From contig CAYLIK010000030.1 in NCBI GenBank assembly GCA_964383565.1, forward strand, positions 1 to 24,708: a stretch of 24,708 bases of DNA. Direction: 5' to 3'. Under the pieces are notes generated by a model. The model was not told where the DNA came from. It worked only from the letters and a program-made list of their open reading frames with translations, and did not search any database. Positions 1 to 7,727 of the stretch are shown here, piece by piece (the first letter of the stretch is position 1; each line of letters opens with the position of its first letter). The translations under genes and the position numbers were made by a program. Origin of the DNA: CANJQJ01 sp964383565 (GTDB taxonomy: Bacteria; Pseudomonadota; Alphaproteobacteria; Sphingomonadales; Sphingomonadaceae).

Positions 1-245
1 GCCACGAAGCGCGGAATGGCATCGATGAACCCGAGAAAGGCCAGGTCCGATCCGACGGGCGCATCGCTCAGACGTCCCCATTCGAGCGTGGCATCCTCGT
101 TCAAACGCGGATCGAGCCCGTCCAGCAACAGCAGCCGGGCATCGGGATCGCGCCGCGCAGCGAGCAATGCGTCCGGATCCTCGCGAATCTGGTCGGCGCG
201 GTCGAGCGGGCTCCCCGTAAGGCCGGGGAGCAGCGAAAGTGTCAT
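1..245 (-). CDS. nudC: Probable NADH pyrophosphatase NudC, N-terminal part only (runs off left edge)
   Basis: Only the first 81 residues are in the window; the gene continues beyond base 1. It starts with ATG at 245-243 in an ATGA overlap with the mutY stop, so the two are probably one transcript. The visible part has the look of the poorly conserved N-terminal domain of NudC-type Nudix hydrolases: MTLSLLPGL at the start, RDPDARLLLLDG (a small beta element) and LAFLGFIDAIPRF near the edge. The Nudix box and zinc-binding cysteines that would prove the call lie outside the window. NudC enzymes hydrolyse NAD(H) and remove NAD caps from RNA. Pairing with mutY would fit a nucleotide and DNA housekeeping unit. 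The identification rests on N-terminal style and context, so it is moderate. Confidence 0.6.
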   Translation of the reverse strand, partial: MTLSLLPGLTGSPLDRADQIREDPDALLAARRDPDARLLLLDGLDPRLNEDATLEWGRLSDAPVGSDLAFLGFIDAIPRFV

Positions 246-1291
246 GCCTGTTTCTCCGTTACCAATGCCGCTGCCTTTGCGAACAGGGTCGGCAATCCTG
301 CTTCCCCGATGCGCGCGATCGGCCACCACAGCCCGTCGGTATCCTCCGTCGACGCATGGGTGTGATAGACTTCGGCATCGAGCGCGAAATGCGTGAAAAC
401 ATGACGTATCGTGCCGACTGATTGCCACGACCCTCCCAAAGGCGCGTCGGAAAGTCCCGGATCGGAGTCGATCCAGGGTCCTGTGGGCAGCGCCACCATT
501 CCACCCAGCAGCCCTTTGGCGGGTCGTTTGCACAGCAGAACCGCGCCGTCGCGCTCTGCCCAGAAGATGCTGCCACGCCGTTGCGGACGTTTCTGCTTGG
601 GCGCTTTCACGGGATAGCGCTCGGCCTCGGCGCGTCCTTCGCAATGCGTGGCGATCGGGCATAGCAAGCATTTCGGCGCGCGCACCGAGCAGATTGTGGC
701 GCCGAGATCCATCATCGCCTGCGCGAAATCGCCTGCCCGTTGATCGGGCGTAATCCTGTCGGTCAGCGCATGGAGTGTTGCTTTGGCCGCCGGCAGTGGT
801 TCGTCAAAGGCGAACAGCCGTGCAACCACGCGCTCTACATTGGCATCGACGACGACGGCGCGCCTGCCGAATGCGATCGCAGCCATGGCCGCCGCCGTAT
901 AGCCGCCAATCCCGGGCAAGGCCCGGAGAGCCGTCTCTTCATCGGGAAAACGCCCGCCATGATCGGCAACGACGGTGCGCGCGCAGGCGATCAGGTTGCG
1001 AGCGCGCGCATAATAGCCGAGGCCGGCCCACGCCGCCATCAATTCGGCCTCATCGGCTGCGGCGAGCGCTTCTACGTTGGGCCAGCGGGCGGTGAATTTC
1101 TCGAAATAGGGGCGGACGGCGGCGACGGTGGTCTGCTGGAGCATGATCTCCGAAAGCCACACCCGATAGGGATCGGCCGACGGAGATCCCGGCGGCGCGC
1201 GCCAGGGGAGCACCCGTGCGCTATTGTCGTACCATGCGAGCAGATCGGCTGCTATCTGTGGATAAGTGAGCGCGGGGCTGTCGACTGCCAT
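242..1291 (-). CDS. mutY: A/G-specific adenine glycosylase MutY
   Basis: This base-excision repair enzyme removes adenine mispaired with 8-oxoguanine. I chose the ATG at 1291 (349 aa) over a longer in-frame start at 1339, which would run across the start of the divergent gene. Visible marks: catalytic Glu48 in WLSEIMLQQT, helix-hairpin-helix LPGIGGYTAAA around residues 125-135, catalytic Asp149 in VVVDANVERV, and the [4Fe-4S] cysteines C201, C208, C211 and C217 spaced C-X6-C-X2-C-X5-C as in MutY and Nth. The C-terminal part from about residue 236 has the Nudix-like 8-oxoG recognition fold (GSIFWAERDGAVLLCKRP). The stop overlaps the start of the downstream nudC-like gene. Only 26 bp separate this start from the divergent DUF721 gene, so the promoters must overlap coding sequence. 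Confidence 0.96.
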   Translation of the reverse strand: MAVDSPALTYPQIAADLLAWYDNSARVLPWRAPPGSPSADPYRVWLSEIMLQQTTVAAVRPYFEKFTARWPNVEALAAADEAELMAAWAGLGYYARARNLIACARTVVADHGGRFPDEETALRALPGIGGYTAAAMAAIAFGRRAVVVDANVERVVARLFAFDEPLPAAKATLHALTDRITPDQRAGDFAQAMMDLGATICSVRAPKCLLCPIATHCEGRAEAERYPVKAPKQKRPQRRGSIFWAERDGAVLLCKRPAKGLLGGMVALPTGPWIDSDPGLSDAPLGGSWQSVGTIRHVFTHFALDAEVYHTHASTEDTDGLWWPIARIGEAGLPTLFAKAAALVTEKQA

Positions 1292-1317
1292 GGGCCGCCT
1301 ATGGCATGGAGGACCGA

Positions 1318-1848
1318 ATGAAGAAACGCGGGAAAACACATTCGGAGGCCGAAGCGCCGCGTAAGGGTGGCACGCGTTCAGTCGGCGACATGTTGCCGTC
1401 CGTGGGAGAGACTGCGTTTCGGCGTTTTGGTTTCATCCAGTCGTCGGTCGTCAGTCGCTGGCGTGAGATCGTCGGGCCACGCTACGCCGATGTCTCGACG
1501 CCCGAATCGATCCGCTTTCCGGCAGGGCAGCGGCGCGACGGCGTGCTGACCCTGATGGTGGACGGCGCCCATGCCCCGATGATGCAGCACGTCGCGCCCA
1601 CGATCATGGAGCGCGTGAACCGCTTCTTCGGCTATTCTGCGGTAGCGCGGTTGACCATTCGGCAGGGACATATCGCACCGGAAGAGCCGCGCCGCGTCGC
1701 GCCGCCCAGTCTGCGACCCCTGCCGGCGGCGCTTGGGGATTCGTTACGCGCGGTTGTCGATCCCGAATTGCGAGCCTGTCTCGCCGCATTGGCCGGCGCG
1801 GTTGCAGCTTCGAGCGGCCCGCCGGTGTTCGAGGAAGACTCCAAATGA
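1318..1848 (+). CDS. dciA: DUF721 / DciA-family protein (putative replicative helicase loader)
   Basis: This 176-aa protein has a DUF721 domain at about residues 20-115: VGDMLPSVGETAFRRFGF, then VVSRWREIVG and HAPMMQHVAPTIMERVNRFFGY. The WREIVG segment and the following beta-strand and helix pattern are characteristic of the family. DciA proteins are regarded as the ancestral loaders of the DnaB helicase in bacteria lacking DnaC or DnaI. I take the ATG at 1318 rather than 1306 because GGAGG at 1308-1312 sits 5 nt upstream of it. The C-terminal tail of about 60 residues is Pro/Arg/Ala-rich and poorly conserved. The gene ends in an ATGA overlap with the DsbA-like gene, which makes it the first gene of the run leading to smc. 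Family assignment is good; the helicase-loading role here is inferred. Confidence 0.8.
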   Translation: MKKRGKTHSEAEAPRKGGTRSVGDMLPSVGETAFRRFGFIQSSVVSRWREIVGPRYADVSTPESIRFPAGQRRDGVLTLMVDGAHAPMMQHVAPTIMERVNRFFGYSAVARLTIRQGHIAPEEPRRVAPPSLRPLPAALGDSLRAVVDPELRACLAALAGAVAASSGPPVFEEDSK

Positions 1849-2528
1849 AGCTTCTCCACAAGCTGCTCTTGTGCCTCGCCTGCGCCTTGTGCGCCATGCC
1901 CGCCATGGCGGCGCGTGACTGGACGCGCACTGTCGCGGCCACGCCGGACGGTGGTTATCTGATCGGTAATCCGAAGGCCCCGGTGAAGGTGATCGAATAT
2001 TTCTCGCTCACCTGTTCGCATTGTCGCCATTTCGCCGAGACTGGCATGGTTCCGCTCAAGACCGGCTATGTCGCGAAGGGCAAGGTCAGTCTTGAGTTGC
2101 GCAATTTCGTCCTGAACGCGCCTGACTTTTCGGCGTCGCTGCTGATGCGCTGCGGATCGCCAGCGCAAGCGGTGAAGCTGTTCGATCAGGCTTTTGCGGC
2201 TCAGGAAGAATTGTTCAAGGGCGCCTACACGCTAAGCCAGGACGCGTATGAGCGGATCAACGCGGTTCCGATGGAGCAGCGACCCGCCGCGCTGGCAAAG
2301 GAAGCTGCGATCGACAAATGGTTCCACGCCAAGGGCATTTCCGCCAAGCAGGCGACTGCCTGTCTGGCCGACACAAAACGTGCAGACGTGCTGGTCGATC
2401 TCCGTAAGGTCGCGGCGATCAAGCTGAATGTTCAGGGCACCCCCGCGTTCCTGGTCAACGGAACGCTCGTCGATGGAACAGGTTGGGAAAATCTTGAGCC
2501 GGCCATCGTCAAGGCGCTGGGCGGTTGA
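1845..2528 (+). CDS. Periplasmic DsbA-like thioredoxin-fold protein
   Basis: This 227-aa protein begins with a signal peptide (KLLHKLLLCLACALCAM, cleavage likely near AMA at residues 20-22). The mature part carries a thioredoxin fold of the DsbA/BdbD type. The active site CSHC is at C57 and C60 within YFSLTCSHCRHF, a large helical insert follows, and the cis-Pro loop GTPAFLVNG lies near the C-terminus. It should act in the periplasm as a thiol oxidoreductase on exported proteins; direction and substrates cannot be read from sequence. The start overlaps the dciA stop (ATGA). A paralogue with the same layout follows directly, which points to tandem duplication. The gene sits in the same run as smc, a common arrangement in sphingomonads as far as I know, with no obvious functional link. 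Confidence 0.88.
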   Translation: MKLLHKLLLCLACALCAMPAMAARDWTRTVAATPDGGYLIGNPKAPVKVIEYFSLTCSHCRHFAETGMVPLKTGYVAKGKVSLELRNFVLNAPDFSASLLMRCGSPAQAVKLFDQAFAAQEELFKGAYTLSQDAYERINAVPMEQRPAALAKEAAIDKWFHAKGISAKQATACLADTKRADVLVDLRKVAAIKLNVQGTPAFLVNGTLVDGTGWENLEPAIVKALGG

Positions 2529-2560
2529 GAACGCTGGATAAGAGCAGGAGTGATAGACTG

Positions 2561-3301
2561 ATGCGGATCGACATTCGGATGGCGGCCGGTCTGGCCATGC
2601 TGGCCGCGATGGCAGGTTGCGACAAGAAGGCCGAGACCCCGCCTACGGCTCAGGCCAACGAAGCGGGGGTTCAGGCTCCCGCCGGAACCAACTGGAGCGA
2701 AACGGTCAACGTCACGCCCGAGGGCGGCTATGTGATGGGCAATCCCGATGCGCCGGTTAAATTCGTTGAATATGCGTCGCTTACCTGCTCGCACTGCCGC
2801 GATTTTTCGCGCGATGCCACCCTGTCACTGCGGGATAATTATGTGAAGAGCGGGAAGGTGAGCTGGGAATTCCGCAGCTTCCCGCTCAATCCGATCGATG
2901 TCGCGGCGACTTTGTTGCTGACCTGTCGGGGACCGGGGCCGGTCTTCAAGCTGTTTGAGCAGACTTATGCCGAGCAGGATAAATGGGTTCTGCCTTTCCA
3001 GAAGCTCACCAAGGAACAGACTGACCAGATCGGCGCCATGCCTGAAGACCAGCAGTTCCTTGGCCTTGCCAAGGCGGGCGGGCTGGATGCCTTCTATCGC
3101 CTACGGGGCCTGCCTGCCGCTGAGGCCGATGCGTGCCTGACGGACAAGGCCAAGATCGACGCCATCGTCGCGATGCGCGATCGTGGCATCAAGGAAGACA
3201 AGGTCGAAGGCACGCCGACTTTCCTCATCAACGGAACCAAAGTCGACGAACCGCCAAGCTGGACCGCGTTGGAGCCCGTGCTCCGCAAGGCAATCGGCTA
3301 A
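2561..3301 (+). CDS. DsbA-like thioredoxin-fold lipoprotein (paralogue of the preceding gene)
   Basis: This 246-aa protein starts at ATG 2561, preceded by AGGAG at 2546-2550. A longer TTG-initiated reading at 2525 has no such support. The N-terminus is a lipoprotein signal, hydrophobic MAAGLAMLAAMAGC with the lipid-accepting Cys at residue 20. Asp21 follows it, which by the E. coli +2 rule would keep the protein in the inner membrane. A linker of about 25 residues rich in Ala, Pro and Thr leads to a DsbA-like domain with active site CSHC at C76 and C79 (YASLTCSHCRDF) and the cis-Pro loop GTPTFLINGT. It matches the preceding protein motif for motif (GGYVMGNPDAPVKFVEY against GGYLIGNPKAPVKVIEY). 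A pair made of a soluble and a membrane-tethered thiol oxidoreductase is the simplest reading. The 3' neighbour is smc, 24 bp away. Confidence 0.87.
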   Translation: MRIDIRMAAGLAMLAAMAGCDKKAETPPTAQANEAGVQAPAGTNWSETVNVTPEGGYVMGNPDAPVKFVEYASLTCSHCRDFSRDATLSLRDNYVKSGKVSWEFRSFPLNPIDVAATLLLTCRGPGPVFKLFEQTYAEQDKWVLPFQKLTKEQTDQIGAMPEDQQFLGLAKAGGLDAFYRLRGLPAAEADACLTDKAKIDAIVAMRDRGIKEDKVEGTPTFLINGTKVDEPPSWTALEPVLRKAIG

Positions 3302-3325
3302 GCCGGGCCGGGGGGGAACCGGCCG

Positions 3326-6300
3326 GTGCGGATCAACAAGCTGAGGCTTTCGGGCTTCAAGAGCTTCGTCGAGCCCGCTGAACTGCGCATCGAACAGGGC
3401 CTTACGGGGGTCGTCGGCCCCAATGGCTGCGGCAAGTCCAACCTGCTTGAGGCGATACGCTGGGTGATGGGCGAAAGCTCGCCCAAGTCGATGCGCGGCG
3501 CGGGCATGGAGGATGTGATCTTCGCGGGGACGGCTACTCGCCCGCAACGAGATTTCGCCGAAGTCTCGATCCATATCGACCGCCCGGAACCGGACAGCGA
3601 CGGCGACACTGAAGCTGAGGTCATCCGCCGGATCGAGCGCGGGGCGGGATCCGCCTACCGCGTGAATGGTCGCGACGTTCGTGCCAAGGATGTGTCGCTG
3701 CTCTTCGCTGACGCTGCGACGGGCGCCCATTCTCCGGCGCTGGTCAGTCAGGGCCGGATCAGCGCGATCATCTCTGCCAAACCTGCCGAGCGTCGTCAGA
3801 TGCTTGAGGAGGCGGCGGGTATTTCTGGCCTCCACGTCCGCCGCCGCGATGCTGAGCAGAAGCTGCGCGCCGCCGAGACCAACCTCTCCCGGCTCGACGA
3901 TGTGCTGACCGACATGGAAACGCGGATTGCGGCGCTCCGCCGGCAAGCACGCGCGGCGGAACGCTATCGCCAGCTCAGCGAGCAAATCCGCATTGCCGAG
4001 GCCCGCCTGATCTTCGCGCGGTGGCGCGATGCCGCCGCTGCCGCCGATCAAGCCAAGCGTGAAGCCGCTACTGCCGAGGAAGCCGTGCAGGCATCCGCCG
4101 AGCGCCAACGGGCGGCTGCGGTCCATCAGGCCGACGCCACCCGCCAGGTCGCCACCGCCCGTGCCGAGGCACAGATGGCGCGTGAGGAAGAGGCGGCGCT
4201 CACCCATCGGCTGGCTCTGCTTGGCAGCGAGCGCTCGGCGCTTGATCGGCGGATCGCCGAACTCGACTCGCGGCGGACGACCATGGCGCAGGATCGCCAG
4301 CGCGAAGATCAGCTCGCGATCGACGCCAGCGAAGCGATTGGCCGTCTTGAGGAGGACGAAAAGCAGCTCGGTCAGCGCATAACCGAAGCGCAGGGACGGC
4401 GCGGCACTGTCGAGGCGCGGGTGAGCGAAACCGCCGAAGCGGTACGTCAGGCTGAGCTTGAACTGGCTCAGGCGCTTGCGGCTGAAGCCGCGCAGCAGGC
4501 GGACGTTCGCGTCGCGGAAGCGGCGCTCGCTGCTGCCCGCCAGCGGCTCCAGCGTGCACAAAGCGAGAGCCAGCGGGTCGCCGCTGAACTGAGCGCTTTG
4601 GGCGATACCGCAGTCCATGATCGCAATCGCGCCCAGGCGCAGGAAGTCCGGCAGACCGCTGAGACTGCGATCGTGCAGACCAATGCCGCTCTGGCGGAGG
4701 CCGAACGGCGCCGCGATATTGCGGCCAGCGCCCGTGAGGAAGCGGAAGCACAAGGCTCGGCGGCTCGCGCGGCGCTCGCTGCCCTTGTGTCCGAAGCCAG
4801 GGCGCTTGAACGCGCCAATGCCTCGGCCGGCGGCACCGGCGAGCGATTGCTTGGCAAGATCACCGCCAAACCGGGCTATGAGCATGCCCTGGCGGCAGCG
4901 CTGGGCGATGATATCGACGCCAATCTCGGAGGAGAAACGGCACGGCGGTGGCAGGGCGCCGCGCCATTGCCGGGCGATCCCAAACTGCCCGATGGCGTCG
5001 AGCCTCTGGCCGCTCATGTCGAGGCTCCAGTGGAAGTGGGCCGCCGCCTCGCCCAGATCGGGGTGGTCGATACCGACGACGGAAGTCTCGCGCTCGCAGT
5101 CGGCCAACGGCTTGTCACCCGCGACGGCAAGCTGCGCCGCTGGGACGGCTTCATCGCGACCGCAGGGGGCGCGGCTGCGGCGGAACGGCTGATCCGGGTC
5201 AACCGCCTCGCTGAACTTAATCGCGCAATTCCGCTTGCCGAAGCCGATGTGAAGCGCACTGAAACCGCGCTCGAAGCCGCCAATGCCGAAACGGCAGCCG
5301 CGCGTGCGGCGATCGAGACATCACGCAAATCGCTGGCCGATGTCGAGCAGGCCCTCCGCCGCGCTGTCCGCGAGGAAGATGCGGCCAATGCAGCGGTCGA
5401 GCGTCATGCCGCCGCACTGATCAGCCTTGAGGATCGCCGCAAACGCTCCGCCGACGAACAGGCCGAGGCTGAGGCGGAAGAAGGTCGGGCGGCTGAGGCG
5501 CTCGCCAAGCTCCCGCCGCTCGATGCCGTCCGTGCCGAAGTGGCGCGTCTGAAGCAGGCTGGCGACACTGCCCGTTCGTCGCTCGCCGACGCCCGCGCCG
5601 CCGCATCGGCGCTCGTCCAGTCGATCGAACATGATACGAGCCGCCGCGAATCCGCGAAAAACGACATCCGCAACTGGCGTAACCGGGCGGGCGATGCCGC
5701 GAAACGGATCGAGGAGATGGACCGCCGTCTCGCCGAAGCGGAAGCCGAGCGTGAATCGCTCGTTGGAGCGCCGGAGCGTCTCGATACCCAGATCATAGAA
5801 GTAACCGCTCAAGCCGACGCAGCCAGGGCGCGCGCCGCTGCTGCCCAGACTGCCGAACGCGAGTCCGAAACCCGTCTACGCGAAACCGAGGCGCAAGCCG
5901 CCGCCATCGGCGAAGCGCTTGCCGCCGCTCGCGAGGCGCGGGCCGGTGCAGTTGCCCGGCATGAAAATCAGGAGCTTCGCCGCGTCGAGATGGGCCGGGT
6001 GTCGGGCGAGCGTTTCGAATGCCCGGCCCCGGTGCTGCCGACCAAGGCCGGTTTCGAACCGGACGACGTGCGTGACGCCTCCGAGGAATCGACCCGCCAC
6101 GACCGACTGGTGGCGGATCGCGAGCGCCTGGGGCCGGTCAATCTCGTCGCCGAGGCGGAACTCAACGAGATCGAGGAAAGTCGCGCGGCCAATCAGGCTG
6201 AGCGCGAGGAACTCGGGCAGGCGATCAACCGGCTGCGCGGATCGATCGGCAGCCTCAATCGCGAGGGCAGGGCGCGCCTGCTGGCGGCATTCGAGGCGGT

Positions 6301-6754
6301 GGACCAGCATTTCCGCCGCCTGTTCACGACGCTCTTCGCAGGCGGCGAGGCGCATCTCGCCCTGATCGATTCGGACGATCCGCTGGAAGCCGGGCTCGAG
6401 ATCATGGCCCAGCCGCCGGGCAAGAAGCTCTCGGCCCTGACCCTGCTTTCGGGCGGCGAGCAGGCGCTGACAGCCGTCGCGCTGATCTTCGCCTTGTTCC
6501 TTACCAACCCCGCGCCGATCTGCGTGCTGGACGAGGTCGATGCCCCGCTCGATGACGCCAATATCGAACGCTTCTGCGATCTCCTTGATCGAATGGTTCT
6601 CGAAACCGACACCCGCTACCTGATCGTCACCCACAACGCCGTGACGATGAGCCGCATGCACCGCCTGTTTGGCGTGACCATGGTGGAGCGCGGTATCAGC
6701 CGGCTTGTGTCGGTCGATCTCGGCGGCGCGGAAACTCTGCTCGCGGCGGAGTAG
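3326..6754 (+). CDS. smc: Chromosome segregation ATPase SMC
   Basis: This 1142-aa SMC protein is the motor of the bacterial condensin complex that compacts and segregates the chromosome. The start is GTG at 3326, giving the family N-terminus MRINKLRLSGFKSF, with a G-rich ribosome-binding stretch (GGGGGGAA) just upstream. Walker A is GPNGCGKS at residues 31-38, the ABC signature LSGGEQ at 1041-1046, and Walker B VLDEVDAP with Asp1069 and Glu1070. Between them are long Ala/Glu/Arg-rich coiled coils at about 170-500 and 640-930, flanking a hinge at about 510-630. The hinge is short and carries LRRWDGF where many SMCs have a glycine-rich TGG motif. No scpA or scpB is in the window. The gene ends 3 bp before the convergent LysR gene. 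Confidence 0.97.
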   Translation: MRINKLRLSGFKSFVEPAELRIEQGLTGVVGPNGCGKSNLLEAIRWVMGESSPKSMRGAGMEDVIFAGTATRPQRDFAEVSIHIDRPEPDSDGDTEAEVIRRIERGAGSAYRVNGRDVRAKDVSLLFADAATGAHSPALVSQGRISAIISAKPAERRQMLEEAAGISGLHVRRRDAEQKLRAAETNLSRLDDVLTDMETRIAALRRQARAAERYRQLSEQIRIAEARLIFARWRDAAAAADQAKREAATAEEAVQASAERQRAAAVHQADATRQVATARAEAQMAREEEAALTHRLALLGSERSALDRRIAELDSRRTTMAQDRQREDQLAIDASEAIGRLEEDEKQLGQRITEAQGRRGTVEARVSETAEAVRQAELELAQALAAEAAQQADVRVAEAALAAARQRLQRAQSESQRVAAELSALGDTAVHDRNRAQAQEVRQTAETAIVQTNAALAEAERRRDIAASAREEAEAQGSAARAALAALVSEARALERANASAGGTGERLLGKITAKPGYEHALAAALGDDIDANLGGETARRWQGAAPLPGDPKLPDGVEPLAAHVEAPVEVGRRLAQIGVVDTDDGSLALAVGQRLVTRDGKLRRWDGFIATAGGAAAAERLIRVNRLAELNRAIPLAEADVKRTETALEAANAETAAARAAIETSRKSLADVEQALRRAVREEDAANAAVERHAAALISLEDRRKRSADEQAEAEAEEGRAAEALAKLPPLDAVRAEVARLKQAGDTARSSLADARAAASALVQSIEHDTSRRESAKNDIRNWRNRAGDAAKRIEEMDRRLAEAEAERESLVGAPERLDTQIIEVTAQADAARARAAAAQTAERESETRLRETEAQAAAIGEALAAAREARAGAVARHENQELRRVEMGRVSGERFECPAPVLPTKAGFEPDDVRDASEESTRHDRLVADRERLGPVNLVAEAELNEIEESRAANQAEREELGQAINRLRGSIGSLNREGRARLLAAFEAVDQHFRRLFTTLFAGGEAHLALIDSDDPLEAGLEIMAQPPGKKLSALTLLSGGEQALTAVALIFALFLTNPAPICVLDEVDAPLDDANIERFCDLLDRMVLETDTRYLIVTHNAVTMSRMHRLFGVTMVERGISRLVSVDLGGAETLLAAE

Positions 6755-6757
6755 CGG

Positions 6758-7624
6758 CTACACCAGCCGCGGCGCGATTTCCTGTTTGAGCCATCGGGTG
6801 ACGGCATCGATCCGGGCCAACTGTCGCATATCCGCATGGCTCACGAGCCAGAAGCTCCGCATGATCTCCATCTCATCGGGCATGATTGGCAGCAGTCGAT
6901 CGTCCCGGTCGCCCATGAAGCGCGGCAGCGCGCCGATGGCGGCTCCGCTGGCGATAATCTGATGTTGGACGTTGATGCTGGTGCTGCGGAAGGTCGCATC
7001 GATCTCGGTGCCGACCTCGTTGAGATAATCGAGCTCCGGTGAATAATTGAATTCTGGCACGTAGCTCACCAACGGCACCGATCGCAGCGCCGCCACAGTC
7101 TCCGGCGCCCCATGTCGGGCAATGAAGTCACGCGTCGCGTAAAGCCTAAGCCGATAGTCCGAAAGCTTCGAGGCGATCAGCCGGCCATGGCGCGGCCGGG
7201 CAAGCATTACGGCGATATCCGCCTCGCGTTTGGAAGGGTTGAGAAAGCCCGAAGCCGTGATGATGTCGAGCCGGATCTCGGGGTGGCTGGCGTGAAAATC
7301 CTCGAGCGCCGGCGCAATCAGCCATGTCGCGAAGCCCTCGGCGACGCTGAGGCGCACATTGCCTGCCGGGCGGCCCGATGGCGCACCCATGGCGGCAAGC
7401 GTTGCGCTCTCGACGGTCTCCGCGTGATGCAGCAATTCCTGCCCGCGCTCGGTCAGCCGGCGGTCTTTCCCTAAGCCTTCGAACAGGCTGGCCTCGAGCT
7501 TTTGCTCGAGCCGTGCGACTCGGCGCCCGACCGTTGTCGGATCGATTCCAAGGCTGCGCGCGGCATCGGTGATACGCCGTGCCCGCGCTACCTGCAGGAA
7601 GATGCGCAGATCGTCCCAGTCCAT
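6758..7624 (-). CDS. LysR-family transcriptional regulator, probable regulator of the divergent valine operon
   Basis: This 288-aa regulator has a winged helix-turn-helix at residues 1-60 (MDWDDLRIFLQVARARRITDA, then LGIDPTTVGRRVARLEQ) and a periplasmic-binding-protein-like effector domain from about residue 90 (GNVRLSVAEGFATWLIAPAL). It is transcribed away from mmsA, with 103 bp between the two starts. LysR proteins typically regulate the gene they diverge from and themselves, so control of the valine operon by a pathway acyl-CoA or semialdehyde is a fair inference. The intergenic region holds TTGCA/TGCAA-type repeats that could be its sites. Branched-chain catabolic operons in other proteobacteria often use other regulator families, so the pairing is worth noting. 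The effector cannot be named. Confidence 0.9.
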   Translation of the reverse strand: MDWDDLRIFLQVARARRITDAARSLGIDPTTVGRRVARLEQKLEASLFEGLGKDRRLTERGQELLHHAETVESATLAAMGAPSGRPAGNVRLSVAEGFATWLIAPALEDFHASHPEIRLDIITASGFLNPSKREADIAVMLARPRHGRLIASKLSDYRLRLYATRDFIARHGAPETVAALRSVPLVSYVPEFNYSPELDYLNEVGTEIDATFRSTSINVQHQIIASGAAIGALPRFMGDRDDRLLPIMPDEMEIMRSFWLVSHADMRQLARIDAVTRWLKQEIAPRLV

Positions 7625-7635
7625 TCTCGCCTCGG

Positions 7636-7691
7636 CTGCAAAATTGCAGGTTCAATGTGCAAACTTTATGGGTTGTGTGCAAATATACAAT
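7636..7691 (+). promoter_or_regulatory. Candidate LysR-controlled promoter region of the valine operon
   Basis: Between the divergent lysR and mmsA starts lie a perfect 6-bp inverted repeat CTGCAA-AA-TTGCAG (7636-7649), a second arrangement TTGCA-N9-TGCAA (7644-7662), two copies of TGTGCAAA 20 bp apart (7656-7663 and 7676-7683), and TTGT-N10-ACAA (7673-7690). TACAAT at 7686-7691 matches the -10 consensus at five of six positions, and I see no good -35. That is what an activator-dependent promoter looks like. If transcription starts near 7698, the repeats fall roughly where LysR proteins bind. The repeats are read directly; their role is inferred. Confidence 0.45.
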
Positions 7692-7727
7692 AGCCGAAAG
7701 AGCGTCCAAGCTCAGGTGGAGGATGCC

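Noticed and set aside
3101..5107. Minus-strand open frame of 668 codons opposite smc
   Set aside because: It is antisense to clear SMC sequence; its translation shows no family motif and is typical of the open reverse frame of G+C-rich, Ala/Glu-rich coiled-coil genes.
6751..6761. GTAG-CGG-CTAC palindrome made of the convergent smc and lysR stop codons
   Set aside because: A 4-bp stem is too short to be a terminator and can arise simply from two TAG stops facing each other.
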